From a virus: DNA of 34,935 bases. A model generated the notes under the pieces. It did not search any database, was not told the DNA's origin, and was given only the letters and a program-made list of their open reading frames with translations. Shown piece after piece: positions 29,004 through 34,935 of the stretch (position 1 is its first letter; every line of letters begins with the position of its first letter). Location: positions 1 to 34,935 of IMG/VR virus record IMGVR_UViG_3300008451_000432; one strand, given 5' to 3'. The position numbers were made by a program, and so were the translations under genes.

Positions 29004-30028
29004 GGGGCCACCTTATTGACTGTGAGGATGATTGCGGGCGTTGCAGGGCGCGTTGGCGTTGTCCGTGCCGGAATGTTGGCAATATAAACCTTATCACTTG
29101 GGCATGACCATAGAATGCGGCAATATTCGCCCTTCTTGGCACGAATGAAGAAATTCCAAGCAGCCACTGTTGCGCCATTAAATGCCCCATGCTTGCTTGG
29201 CACTGTTAGGTCGGTGCAACTATCAGGCTCGTTTGTGCCATCGCGGGCAAGCCAGATGCTGACATCGTGTTCTTGGCTGTCGGTATTGTAAAGCTGGGCG
29301 CTAAACTGCACATTGAATAAGCCACTGACGCCAAAGGCAATTTTCACCCCATCCTCAACGCTGATGCCAAAATTCTCGACAACAGTGTCAAATTCCATCG
29401 GGGTCGCAGTGTTGGCTGCATGGGTCTGCGTCTGGCTATCAATCGCAGAAAGGTAAACAGGCTGGGCTGCGCCGCTGGCGATAACCCCACCGCCCCTGCG
29501 CTTTGGCTTGGGCAGTTCGATTTCAAATTCGCGCCCGTCAGTCAGGGTTATCCAAAAAGACGTTTCGTCGCGCTGCTCAACAAGCGCGATACCCACCCCA
29601 TCAGAGCCATCACGGCCATCACGGCCATCAATGCCATTGCGGCCATCAATGCCATCACGCCCATCAGTGCCAGCATCACCATCGCGCCCAGCAGCGCCAA
29701 CCAGTTCGTCGCGGTTAATCTCAAACCAGATGTCAACGGCAAGTCTAATTTCCTCGCTGGTCGGCGCTCTTCCGGCCTGTCCATCATCGCCCTTTGGGCC
29801 GGGTTCGCCATCCTTGGGTTGTGCGATGTTGGCTTCGAGCCACTGCACAGCAGCAGATTTGATTTGTTCGTCAGTAACAGCAGGCGCATCCTTACCATCC
29901 TCGCCGGGCGGGCCTCTATCGCCGGGCGGGCCGGGGATTTGCTTTTGGACAGCTAAATCATTGACCCGCTGGTTAAGGTTAGCCATCCCCTCAACCAAGG
30001 CAGTAATGATTTCATTTTGAACGGCCAT
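29000..30028 (-). CDS. Collagen-like head fibre / decoration protein (342 aa)
   Basis: A helical N-terminus (residues 1-30) precedes three stretches of collagen Gly-X-Y repeats: around 32-46 (GPPGDRGPPGEDG), 73-85 (GEPGPKGDDG) and 114-146 (GRDGDAGTDGRDGIDG and more), separated by two similar helical pieces (DEQIKSAAVQWLEANI and SEEIRLAVDIWFEINR). The C-terminal 150 residues form a beta-rich domain resembling a trimeric C1q/TNF-like head. The protein should be a trimer. Encoded between portal and MuF, not with the tail fibres, so a head fibre is the best guess. Confidence 0.7.
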   Translation of the reverse strand: MAVQNEIITALVEGMANLNQRVNDLAVQKQIPGPPGDRGPPGEDGKDAPAVTDEQIKSAAVQWLEANIAQPKDGEPGPKGDDGQAGRAPTSEEIRLAVDIWFEINRDELVGAAGRDGDAGTDGRDGIDGRNGIDGRDGRDGSDGVGIALVEQRDETSFWITLTDGREFEIELPKPKRRGGGVIASGAAQPVYLSAIDSQTQTHAANTATPMEFDTVVENFGISVEDGVKIAFGVSGLFNVQFSAQLYNTDSQEHDVSIWLARDGTNEPDSCTDLTVPSKHGAFNGATVAAWNFFIRAKKGEYCRILWSCPSDKVYIANIPARTTPTRPATPAIILTVNKVAP

Positions 30029-31564
30029 TTACAGCCCCAATCGTTCGCGTATTCCTGCCATCAGGTCGGCTTCTTGCTGATTATCTAGGTCATCATCATT
30101 GTTGTCATCAACAACAAAGACGTTGCCATCAGCATTGGTCGGCATCGCAAGGCTTGGGCCTTGGTCATTAAGCTGGGCCTCATACTCTTCAAACGTCATG
30201 TCGGGCCGGACAAGTTCGCCGCGCTGCATATTATCAAACAGCACAGACAGAGGCATCACATCACCTTGATAGGCGGCGACAAGGGCTGTCAGCATCTGAG
30301 GCTGCATCCGAGTTGCGCCAAAGTCAGTATTGAGCGAAAATTCAACAGTCTCAGGCGCTCCCACCCAAGCTGCCATCCAGTTAAGGCTGCGCTTGATGGC
30401 ATCAGAGGCGGCGCGACTGATAGAGGCCAGCACCGAGCGTTCGCCTGCTGTGCGCAACTCAACAGTGCCATAGGCTTCGGCTGTGCGCTTTTCGTCAATC
30501 AGCATCCGAGCGCCAAGCACGGCCATGCGGCCTTCTTTGTCCTTGATGGCTTCGCGCAAAGTTCCAAGGCCATCGCCCTTAAACTCAAGAAATTCAGCCT
30601 TCGCGCTGGGGTCTGGAAACACCCATGCCGACAACGAGCCAATCGCCAACACTTGTCCTGCGTCAAGCTGGACACCAGCCACATATGGGGTCGGCAGGCC
30701 AGTGAAATGCAAGCCATGCTCATAATCTGCGCTGTTGCGGTAGTGAGCAAGGTTCATGTCCACCAAGTCAAGTAGCGGCGGCTTCTGCACATTGGTGTCA
30801 GCACTATTCGCGCCCAAGATGGTGAACGGAATAAAGCGCATCGGCGCACCGCGCATCAGCGGGTAAACCTCAGACTTTAACGCGCCCTCTTCATCCATAA
30901 CGCGCACCCGATAACCCTGTTCCGTAAGGTCAAGCACCCGATATTGCACACCTGTGTTGGCTGTGAATTCGTCCTCAAACGTCTCCACATCCTCGCGCAA
31001 CACTACCAATGTCAACACCTCTGCGCCATTCATGATGGTTGTGCGCCAGTTAATCATGGCCTCCGCACTATACCAACGCAGGAAAGGCCGAGCATTCAAA
31101 GCCTCGGCAGCGGCAACAGTCAGGTTATCAGGCAAGCCTTGCGGGTAGTCCACCATGATGCCCACCCGGCCCACCGCAATCTGCTGCTCGACAACCTGTT
31201 CGCTAAACTCACGCAAGTTGATGTCAGAAAGGGTCACATCATCTGCATAAGGCACAATGGCAGTCGGCAGGACAAATTGCGGGTCTTTGGCAAAGATGAG
31301 GCCAGTCAGAGCGTCAAGGGTGCGCCCGGTGGCGTTAAAGAAGCCTGCCCGCTCCTGATATGCCAGATATTCGGCATCAGACTGCCCAACAAGCCGGGGC
31401 AAGTAAATGTCGGTGTTGTAGACCGGGTTGAACAGGGTGCCGATATAGCGTTCACCTGTCTTGCCGTTCTGGATGATGGCATCCTTACCAGCGACAACAT
31501 CGCGGCAGCGCCGCCATTTCCACTTATACGCATCATATTGTTTGTGCGTGTTAGTGACCGACAT
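30029..31564 (-). CDS. Portal protein, DUF4055 family (511 aa)
   Basis: The dodecameric portal sits at the capsid vertex and passes DNA in and out. The start (KQYDAYKWKWRRCRDVVAGKDAI) and RYIGTLFNPVYNTDIYLPRLVGQSDAEYLAYQERAGFFNATGRTLDALTGLIF section are the DUF4055 signature; later HGLHFTGLPTPYVAG and AWVFPDPSAKAEFLEFKGDGLGTLREAIKDKEGRMAVLGARML match its stem/clip region. Length (about 510) is normal. It starts three bases downstream of the TerL stop codon. The C-terminal acidic tail (DDNNDDDLDNQQEA) may face inside the head. Confidence 0.9.
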   Translation of the reverse strand: MSVTNTHKQYDAYKWKWRRCRDVVAGKDAIIQNGKTGERYIGTLFNPVYNTDIYLPRLVGQSDAEYLAYQERAGFFNATGRTLDALTGLIFAKDPQFVLPTAIVPYADDVTLSDINLREFSEQVVEQQIAVGRVGIMVDYPQGLPDNLTVAAAEALNARPFLRWYSAEAMINWRTTIMNGAEVLTLVVLREDVETFEDEFTANTGVQYRVLDLTEQGYRVRVMDEEGALKSEVYPLMRGAPMRFIPFTILGANSADTNVQKPPLLDLVDMNLAHYRNSADYEHGLHFTGLPTPYVAGVQLDAGQVLAIGSLSAWVFPDPSAKAEFLEFKGDGLGTLREAIKDKEGRMAVLGARMLIDEKRTAEAYGTVELRTAGERSVLASISRAASDAIKRSLNWMAAWVGAPETVEFSLNTDFGATRMQPQMLTALVAAYQGDVMPLSVLFDNMQRGELVRPDMTFEEYEAQLNDQGPSLAMPTNADGNVFVVDDNNDDDLDNQQEADLMAGIRERLGL

Positions 31565-31566
31565 GG

Positions 31567-32817
31567 CTAGACCCCTGATAGCTTGGCAAACGAGACTGTG
31601 CCGCGATTGATGCCAAACTTATAGCACACAAAATATCCAAGTGCATCATTAAGGTGGTCATGCCCGCTAGACTTATCAGGTTCGCCGTTTTTGTCATAAG
31701 ATTGCTGCTCCAAGCCTTCCACCAAAGTCGGGCATTTGTCAAAATTCACAAGCAGGCGGCGCACCCCGTTGGAATGAATAAGCTGGTTAACTGACATCAC
31801 CCTATCTTTGACCGCAGGGTTTGCTGGGTTCGCCAGCACTGTGAAATTGGCGCTGCGCAAAAGGCTGATGTCCGAAACGCTGGCATTAACCGATTTGGTC
31901 GATTTGCCGGATGCGTCTGGGTAAATCGTGATGCTGTGGCCGGGATAGCGTGACCGCAGCACATCAATCATGGTTGGCGTGTCCCTGACTTTGGTTATTT
32001 CTTCCATCGCTATCGGGTCGCCACCCCTGATGACGCAGACAATGGCGCTCATATTGTTGACGTTAAAGTCCATGCCAACGTGCAATGGCTCATTACCTTG
32101 GATGTCGAGGTCGCATCCATTAAGTTGGCGGTCAAACTCATGATAAACGCTGCCAGCGGTCAGGTTGACGAATTCACCATCAAGATAGGCGGCAAGCAGG
32201 CTGGACGGATAAATTGCCTTTAGCTGGTCTATATAGCCATCAGGCAGGAAGGGATTGGATGAGGTCGGGGCCTTGATGAGTTCATAACCCGGCTTCGCCT
32301 CTCTGCCCCATGTGTTGTAGACGAATTTGAACCCTTCTGGTGTCGAGACAGCGGCAAGCGTGTTCTTAGCCCCGTCAGGCTTCACTTGTCGGCAGCGGCC
32401 AAGCATCTTAATCCAGACTTGCGCGGCGTGGGCGTGTTTCAGCGTGTCAATTTCGTCAATCACGCCATCGGCAATTTCAAAGCCAACCAGCCGCTCTGGC
32501 GTGTCAGCAGACCGAAAGATAATCTGCGCATCGTTTTCTAGCTTGATGATGCCATCGGTCTTGTTCGCCTCATAACCAATGCCAAAGTCGTCAAAGAATT
32601 GGCAGAAGCGAGGCCATGCAATCAGGCGGATGAGGTCGAATGTCGGTTCGACAAAGCCAAAGTTTAGGCCGGGATAGGTCAGAGCCTTGAGCGCCAGCCT
32701 GATGATAGCAGCTTGCGACTTGCCTGCACCAAAGCCTGCAATCATGGCAGGGTGTGGCGCATCCGTAAAAACGAATTGCTCTTGAGGCTCAGTTAAGCGC
32801 AGCCGAATTTCTGGCAT
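31567..32817 (-). CDS. terL: Terminase large subunit (416 aa)
   Basis: The motor ATPase and nuclease that packages DNA. Walker A is GFGAGKS at residues 28-34; Walker B is VIDEID at 119-124 with the catalytic Glu. The nuclease domain starts around 225: HVGMDFN (D250), IYPDASG (D301) and DHLNDALGYF (D387/D391) are the three acidic metal-binding sites. Length is rather short (416), but all motifs are present. It overlaps the small subunit gene by 29 bases and is followed by portal. Confidence 0.95.
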   Translation of the reverse strand: MPEIRLRLTEPQEQFVFTDAPHPAMIAGFGAGKSQAAIIRLALKALTYPGLNFGFVEPTFDLIRLIAWPRFCQFFDDFGIGYEANKTDGIIKLENDAQIIFRSADTPERLVGFEIADGVIDEIDTLKHAHAAQVWIKMLGRCRQVKPDGAKNTLAAVSTPEGFKFVYNTWGREAKPGYELIKAPTSSNPFLPDGYIDQLKAIYPSSLLAAYLDGEFVNLTAGSVYHEFDRQLNGCDLDIQGNEPLHVGMDFNVNNMSAIVCVIRGGDPIAMEEITKVRDTPTMIDVLRSRYPGHSITIYPDASGKSTKSVNASVSDISLLRSANFTVLANPANPAVKDRVMSVNQLIHSNGVRRLLVNFDKCPTLVEGLEQQSYDKNGEPDKSSGHDHLNDALGYFVCYKFGINRGTVSFAKLSGV

Positions 32818-33118
32818 CGTCTGCGTCTATTGTGATTGGCAATTTTTGGTCGGCGCGTTCCACAATAATCTTAATGGGTTCGCCCTTGCTCTTGAGGTCG
32901 ATTTGCGTTGGCAGGATTTTGGCAAGCAGGCCCATAAAGGCAACAGGGTTATCCTTTGCCTGCTGCACAAGCCATTCGTGTCCCCCAACCTCATCAAAGG
33001 CAGCAAGGATGGCTTCTTTGACTGTGCGCGTGAATTTGTTGAGTTCGCCCTTTTGGCGGCCACGGCCCGCTGATGGGGGAAGCCTTTTTGCAACAGGTTG
33101 CAATTCTTTATTGGACAT
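32789..33118 (-). CDS. terS: Terminase small subunit-like protein (109 aa)
   Basis: The sequence GRGRQKGELNKFTRTVKEAILAAFDEVGGHEWLVQQAKDNPVAFMGLLAKILPTQI matches a phage protein commonly encoded directly upstream of TerL and annotated as small terminase: a basic, Gly/Arg-rich N-terminus and a compact helical domain. It should recognise the packaging start site. The C-terminal part (VERADQKLPITIDADDARNS) overlaps the TerL start. It lacks an obvious classical HTH, so the TerS role is inferred from context. Confidence 0.75.
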   Translation of the reverse strand: MSNKELQPVAKRLPPSAGRGRQKGELNKFTRTVKEAILAAFDEVGGHEWLVQQAKDNPVAFMGLLAKILPTQIDLKSKGEPIKIIVERADQKLPITIDADDARNSAALN

Positions 33119-33159
33119 TATGCCCTCGCATCTAACAACTTTGCACCCTTATCGCTCAA

Positions 33160-33288
33160 TTAGGCTTTGCGGTCTAGCGTCTCTCTCGCAAGCTGCATTG
33201 GCTTGGGCCATCCTGATGCAATTCGCTTTAGGGCATCGCGCAGGCGGTCTATTTCGTTTTCCAGCGCCTTGCGCTCTGCCTCAGTCAT
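33160..33288 (-). CDS. Small coiled-coil protein (42 aa)
   Basis: A short ORF starting MTEAERKALENEIDRLRDAL, a perfect short coiled coil, and ending RETLDRKA. The ATG at 33288 overlaps the end of the preceding gene by eight bases, as in other real genes here. It lies 41 bases upstream of terS. The function is unknown; coiled-coil proteins of this size may be oligomerisation modules. Confidence 0.6.
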   Translation of the reverse strand: MTEAERKALENEIDRLRDALKRIASGWPKPMQLARETLDRKA

Positions 33289-33454
33289 CGTTGCCCACCT
33301 CAAACATCTCTTTATTGGTCAGTATAAAGTGCATTTTTCTGCGCTTGGCTTCGCGGACAAGGCCGAAATATTTGCGGCGGGCGCGGTCAAGTTGCTCTGG
33401 CAGGATTTTGATGCGGTAAACATCATATCTTTCATTTTCTTCTTGTTTGTTCAC
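33281..33454 (-). CDS. Small basic hypothetical protein (57 aa)
   Basis: The sequence (NKQEENERYDVYRIKILPEQLDRARRKYFGLVREAKRRKMHFI...) is basic and helical, with a possible DNA-binding surface in RARRKYFGLVREAKRRK. I choose a GTG start at 33454 because GAGGG lies about nine bases upstream; the frame is open to 33550, which would overlap much of the previous gene. Unknown function. Position in the small-gene cluster before terS suggests an early-late accessory role. Confidence 0.5.
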   Translation of the reverse strand: MNKQEENERYDVYRIKILPEQLDRARRKYFGLVREAKRRKMHFILTNKEMFEVGNDD

Positions 33455-33665
33455 GATGGTGACCCTCTGCAATGCAAGCTGCTGCCAGTTCAATAGCCTC
33501 TGCTGCCGCTTCGCATTCTCGCTCTTTGTATTTGCCGGATAATGCCCCACCCATAATTTCGGCTGCGCTTGCGTTTAGCCAGAAAACGATGGCTTCCCGT
33601 TCAAGGCGCTTGCCTGTTTCCAAGTCCTTGCGGCGAAGGTTAGAGATTATCTTTAGCCCCACCAT
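33432..33665 (-). CDS. Small hypothetical protein (77 aa)
   Basis: A helical protein, MVGLKIISNLRRKDLETGKRLEREAIVFWLNASAAEIMG, then YKERECEAAAEAIELAAACIAEGHHREQTRRK. It is rich in Glu and Ala with two Cys. No family recognised; it may be a small helical bundle. Its start overlaps the membrane protein gene by 13 bases. Part of the small-gene block right of terS. Confidence 0.6.
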   Translation of the reverse strand: MVGLKIISNLRRKDLETGKRLEREAIVFWLNASAAEIMGGALSGKYKERECEAAAEAIELAAACIAEGHHREQTRRK

Positions 33666-33781
33666 TCTTCTTCCATCTCTTCGCGCTCTTCGGGTGATGG
33701 GGTCGGGCTGGTGGCTATCAGATAGCTAGTCAGGCCAAGAATGCCGACAATCGTGACAAAAAGTATAGTCTGGCTGTTCAT
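33653..33781 (-). CDS. Small single-anchor membrane protein (42 aa)
   Basis: The protein reads MNSQTILFVTIVGILGLTSYLIAT, an N-terminal membrane segment, then a short Pro/Glu-rich acidic tail (SPTPSPEEREEMEEEWWG). Its ATG shares one base with the MazG stop codon (TGATG). Function unknown. Similar tiny anchored proteins occur three times in this block, suggesting a host-membrane role such as exclusion or lysis control; this is speculative. Confidence 0.65.
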   Translation of the reverse strand: MNSQTILFVTIVGILGLTSYLIATSPTPSPEEREEMEEEWWG

Positions 33782-34155
33782 CAGTCGGCCTCTCTGACGA
33801 AAATGCCATCAACCATGCGGCCCTTGCGGTCTTTTATCTCATCCCATGCCTGTTCTATGCAGCTTTCGATGAGAAAGCCCTTTTGCTCTGCCAAGATGGT
33901 CAGCACGACGATGACATCACCGATGCTGTCCTTGAATTGGTGTTCTTTGCCCTTGGCGATGGCTTCTGCCAGTTCGCCCACCTCTTCAATCAGCTTGACG
34001 AATTGGGCCTGCGTTGTGCTGCCTTCAATCAGGTTGCGGTCACGCGCCCAGCTTCTAATTAATGCAAAATGTTCCATTGCTCCCCTTTCGCAATCGCACC
34101 ATGCCCGGTTGTTGCCCAGCCGCACTATGGCGCAATTTGGATGATGCTGCCTCAC
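33781..34155 (-). CDS. mazG: MazG-like nucleotide pyrophosphohydrolase with Cys-rich N-terminus (124 aa)
   Basis: MazG-like enzymes hydrolyse NTPs (or ppGpp) to monophosphates and are common in phages of aquatic bacteria. The all-alpha NTP-PPase motif is LIEEVGELAEAIAKG, then FKDSIGDVIVVLTILAEQ, giving the ExxE ... ExxD-type metal residues. The GTG at 34155 overlaps the previous stop codon by four bases and adds a Cys-rich extension (HPNCAIVR, AWCDC). An ATG at 34077 (MEHFALIR) has its own AGGGGA; either start may be used. The gapless alternative is favoured by the operon's tight packing. Confidence 0.8.
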   Translation of the reverse strand: MRQHHPNCAIVRLGNNRAWCDCERGAMEHFALIRSWARDRNLIEGSTTQAQFVKLIEEVGELAEAIAKGKEHQFKDSIGDVIVVLTILAEQKGFLIESCIEQAWDEIKDRKGRMVDGIFVREAD

Positions 34156-34307
34156 TTTTTCTTAGCAAATCTGCCGTTTTTGTCACGCGCCTGTTTCTTT
34201 GGCGGGTCAACTTTTAGAACAGTTTTTGCCTCAGTCTTGGTGCCACCAAATATAAAGGCAACCACAATCACGAAAGCCAGAACGGCCAAAATTCCTAAAA
34301 CATCCAT
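34152..34307 (-). CDS. Small membrane protein with basic tail (51 aa)
   Basis: The N-terminus is a membrane helix (MDVLGILAVLAFVIVVAFIF), followed by GGTKTEAKTVLKVDPPKKQ and a strongly basic C-terminus (GRFAKKK). The ATG at 34307 has AGGAG about nine bases upstream. It is followed by MazG with a four-base overlap. Unknown function; a membrane anchor with a basic cytoplasmic tail may bind DNA or phospholipid. Confidence 0.7.
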   Translation of the reverse strand: MDVLGILAVLAFVIVVAFIFGGTKTEAKTVLKVDPPKKQARDKNGRFAKKK

Positions 34308-34319
34308 TTTTCCTATCTC

Positions 34320-34529
34320 CTAAAATGTGTCTGTTATCTCAGGCACGAAACCCGCCTGCATCGCTTCGACTGCAACGCAGACAGCACCGGGGATGGGGAC
34401 TTCATCTTTTTCCCAGCGGCGCAGATTGCGTTCGCCGTGCATCCCCATCCTTAAAGCATCGGCAAGGTCGGTTAGGGACATCCCCATTGCCTTCCTTGCC
34501 TTTGCCAACTGCTTGCCCGTTTCAATCAC
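34320..34529 (-). CDS. HTH regulator (69 aa)
   Basis: A small Cro/XRE-type DNA-binding protein: GKQLAKARKAMGMSLTDLADALRMG, then NLRRWEKDEVPIPGAVCVAVEAM. The HTH is at residues 15-43. The GTG start at 34529 overlaps the upstream small membrane gene stop codon by four bases (GTGA); the frame is also open to 34622, but this would extend into the upstream gene. Upstream of the packaging genes, it may control late transcription. Confidence 0.65.
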   Translation of the reverse strand: MIETGKQLAKARKAMGMSLTDLADALRMGMHGERNLRRWEKDEVPIPGAVCVAVEAMQAGFVPEITDTF

Positions 34530-34651
34530 GGCATAGCCACCCAAATTGCCCAAAACAGCACTGGGCCAATGACAGGGAACAACAGACCAAAAACCTTTTC
34601 GCTGGTCGGCTGACTGGCCCAAACGGCCTTAATTGTTTGCATTGTTGTCAT
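34526..34651 (-). CDS. Small membrane protein (41 aa)
   Basis: Reads MTTMQTIKAVWASQPTSEKV, then FGLLFPVIGPVLFWAIWVAMP, a hydrophobic C-terminal helix. The ATG at 34651 overlaps the end of the right-most gene by 23 bases; the ATG at 34642 is a shorter alternative. It lies between the acidic partial gene and the HTH gene. Function unknown; the membrane helix at the very C-terminus is like a small holin-type or toxin peptide, without further evidence. Confidence 0.55.
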   Translation of the reverse strand: MTTMQTIKAVWASQPTSEKVFGLLFPVIGPVLFWAIWVAMP

Positions 34652-34935
34652 CTTCTGCAACCTCTTCTGTTTCTTCTGCCTCTTCAATGGCCTCTGGGGC
34701 TTCCTCGGCAGGCTCTTCAATTGTTTCTGTCACGGGCGCAGCATCAATCACTGCAACTTGCTTGATGAGGTCGAGCGACAGGTTAAAATGTTTTGCGCCC
34801 TTGCTGGCATCAATGATGTCGGCGGTGGCGGGCGGCATATCGCCACAATCCCAGCCGAAGCCATCAGCGGCCACGATGACTGCGTTGCCATCCTCATCCA
34901 GATAAGCGTCCTTGACTGCTGCGTTGCCAGCAATC
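34629..34935 (-). CDS. Acidic hypothetical protein, 5' end outside the window
   Basis: The visible part begins in frame with AGNAAVKDAYLDEDGNAVIVAADGFGWDCGD and runs to a Glu/Ala-rich acidic C-terminus (EEPAEEAPEAIEEAEETEE...) ending in Asn. The true start lies to the right of the window. The Asp/Gly-rich beginning (YLDEDGNAVIV) may be a small beta domain, and the acidic tail could be a binding peptide. Family and function are not recognised. It is the most upstream visible gene of the late operon. Confidence 0.6.
   Translation of the reverse strand, partial: IAGNAAVKDAYLDEDGNAVIVAADGFGWDCGDMPPATADIIDASKGAKHFNLSLDLIKQVAVIDAAPVTETIEEPAEEAPEAIEEAEETEEVAEDDNNANN

Noticed and set aside
34320-34622. 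Longer 100-residue version of the small HTH protein
   Set aside because: The extra N-terminus overlaps a small membrane protein gene in another frame; the GTG at 34529 gives a four-base overlap typical of this operon and a normal HTH protein length.
1-34935. Search for integrase, tRNA genes, insertion sequences, CRISPR and attachment sites
   Set aside because: None was recognised by eye. Absence in this window does not show a strictly lytic phage because the genome may extend beyond it.

Overview
The window is part of the genome of a tailed double-stranded DNA phage with siphovirus architecture: a complete packaging, head and tail gene set with a 1,750-residue tape measure protein, and no sheath or contractile baseplate genes. 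Genes are densely packed, with many 1-, 4- and 8-base start/stop overlaps. No integrase, tRNA, rRNA, CRISPR array or insertion sequence was seen. Both ends cut through genes (a start codon at 35 on the left, a 5'-truncated gene on the right), so this is a fragment or a circular genome opened inside genes. Moderate GC and the protein styles suggest a Gram-negative, aquatic, possibly alphaproteobacterial host. The Gram-negative part is supported by an Rz/Rz1-type spanin pair; the rest is inference.

Layout. (1) 1-3367, minus strand: early operon with a Cro/CI-like regulator, a RusA-like resolvase, a zinc-ribbon protein with a DnaA domain-IV-like helix-turn-helix, a DUF1376 replication protein carrying iteron-like repeats inside its gene, an overlapping possible replication partner, and small unknown genes separated by GC-rich hairpins. 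(2) 3368-3499: divergent control region. (3) 3500-7111, plus strand: recombination operon with a zinc-finger protein, an ERF annealing protein, a YqaJ exonuclease, a winged-helix protein, a Ref-like HNH protein, a NinB-like protein, SSB and three small genes. (4) 7112-7197: structured convergent intergenic region. (5) 7198-34935, minus strand: late operon, transcribed from right to left: small membrane proteins, a small HTH protein, MazG, small genes, TerS, TerL, portal, collagen-like head fibre, MuF protein fused to a zinc metallopeptidase, scaffold, major capsid, connectors, tail terminator, tail tube, tail chaperones with an apparent programmed frameshift, tape measure, tail tip, fibres, cupin, an exported/membrane cassette, EF-hand holin candidate, GH19 endolysin, nested spanins and two small basic proteins.

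How it works together. The two divergent early operons supply initiation (DUF1376 and DnaA-like proteins, possible in-gene origin) and ERF/exonuclease/SSB recombination with RusA resolution. The late operon builds a scaffolded capsid, fills it through TerL and portal, builds a long non-contractile tail and ends with lysis.

Most interesting items: the MuF-metallopeptidase fusion, the exported Asn/Ser/Thr-rich and nidogen-like proteins next to the lysis genes, the EF-hand holin candidate, the tail-chaperone frameshift site, a pseudoknot-like structure between the tail tube and chaperone genes, and a lambda-style candidate origin inside the DUF1376 gene.
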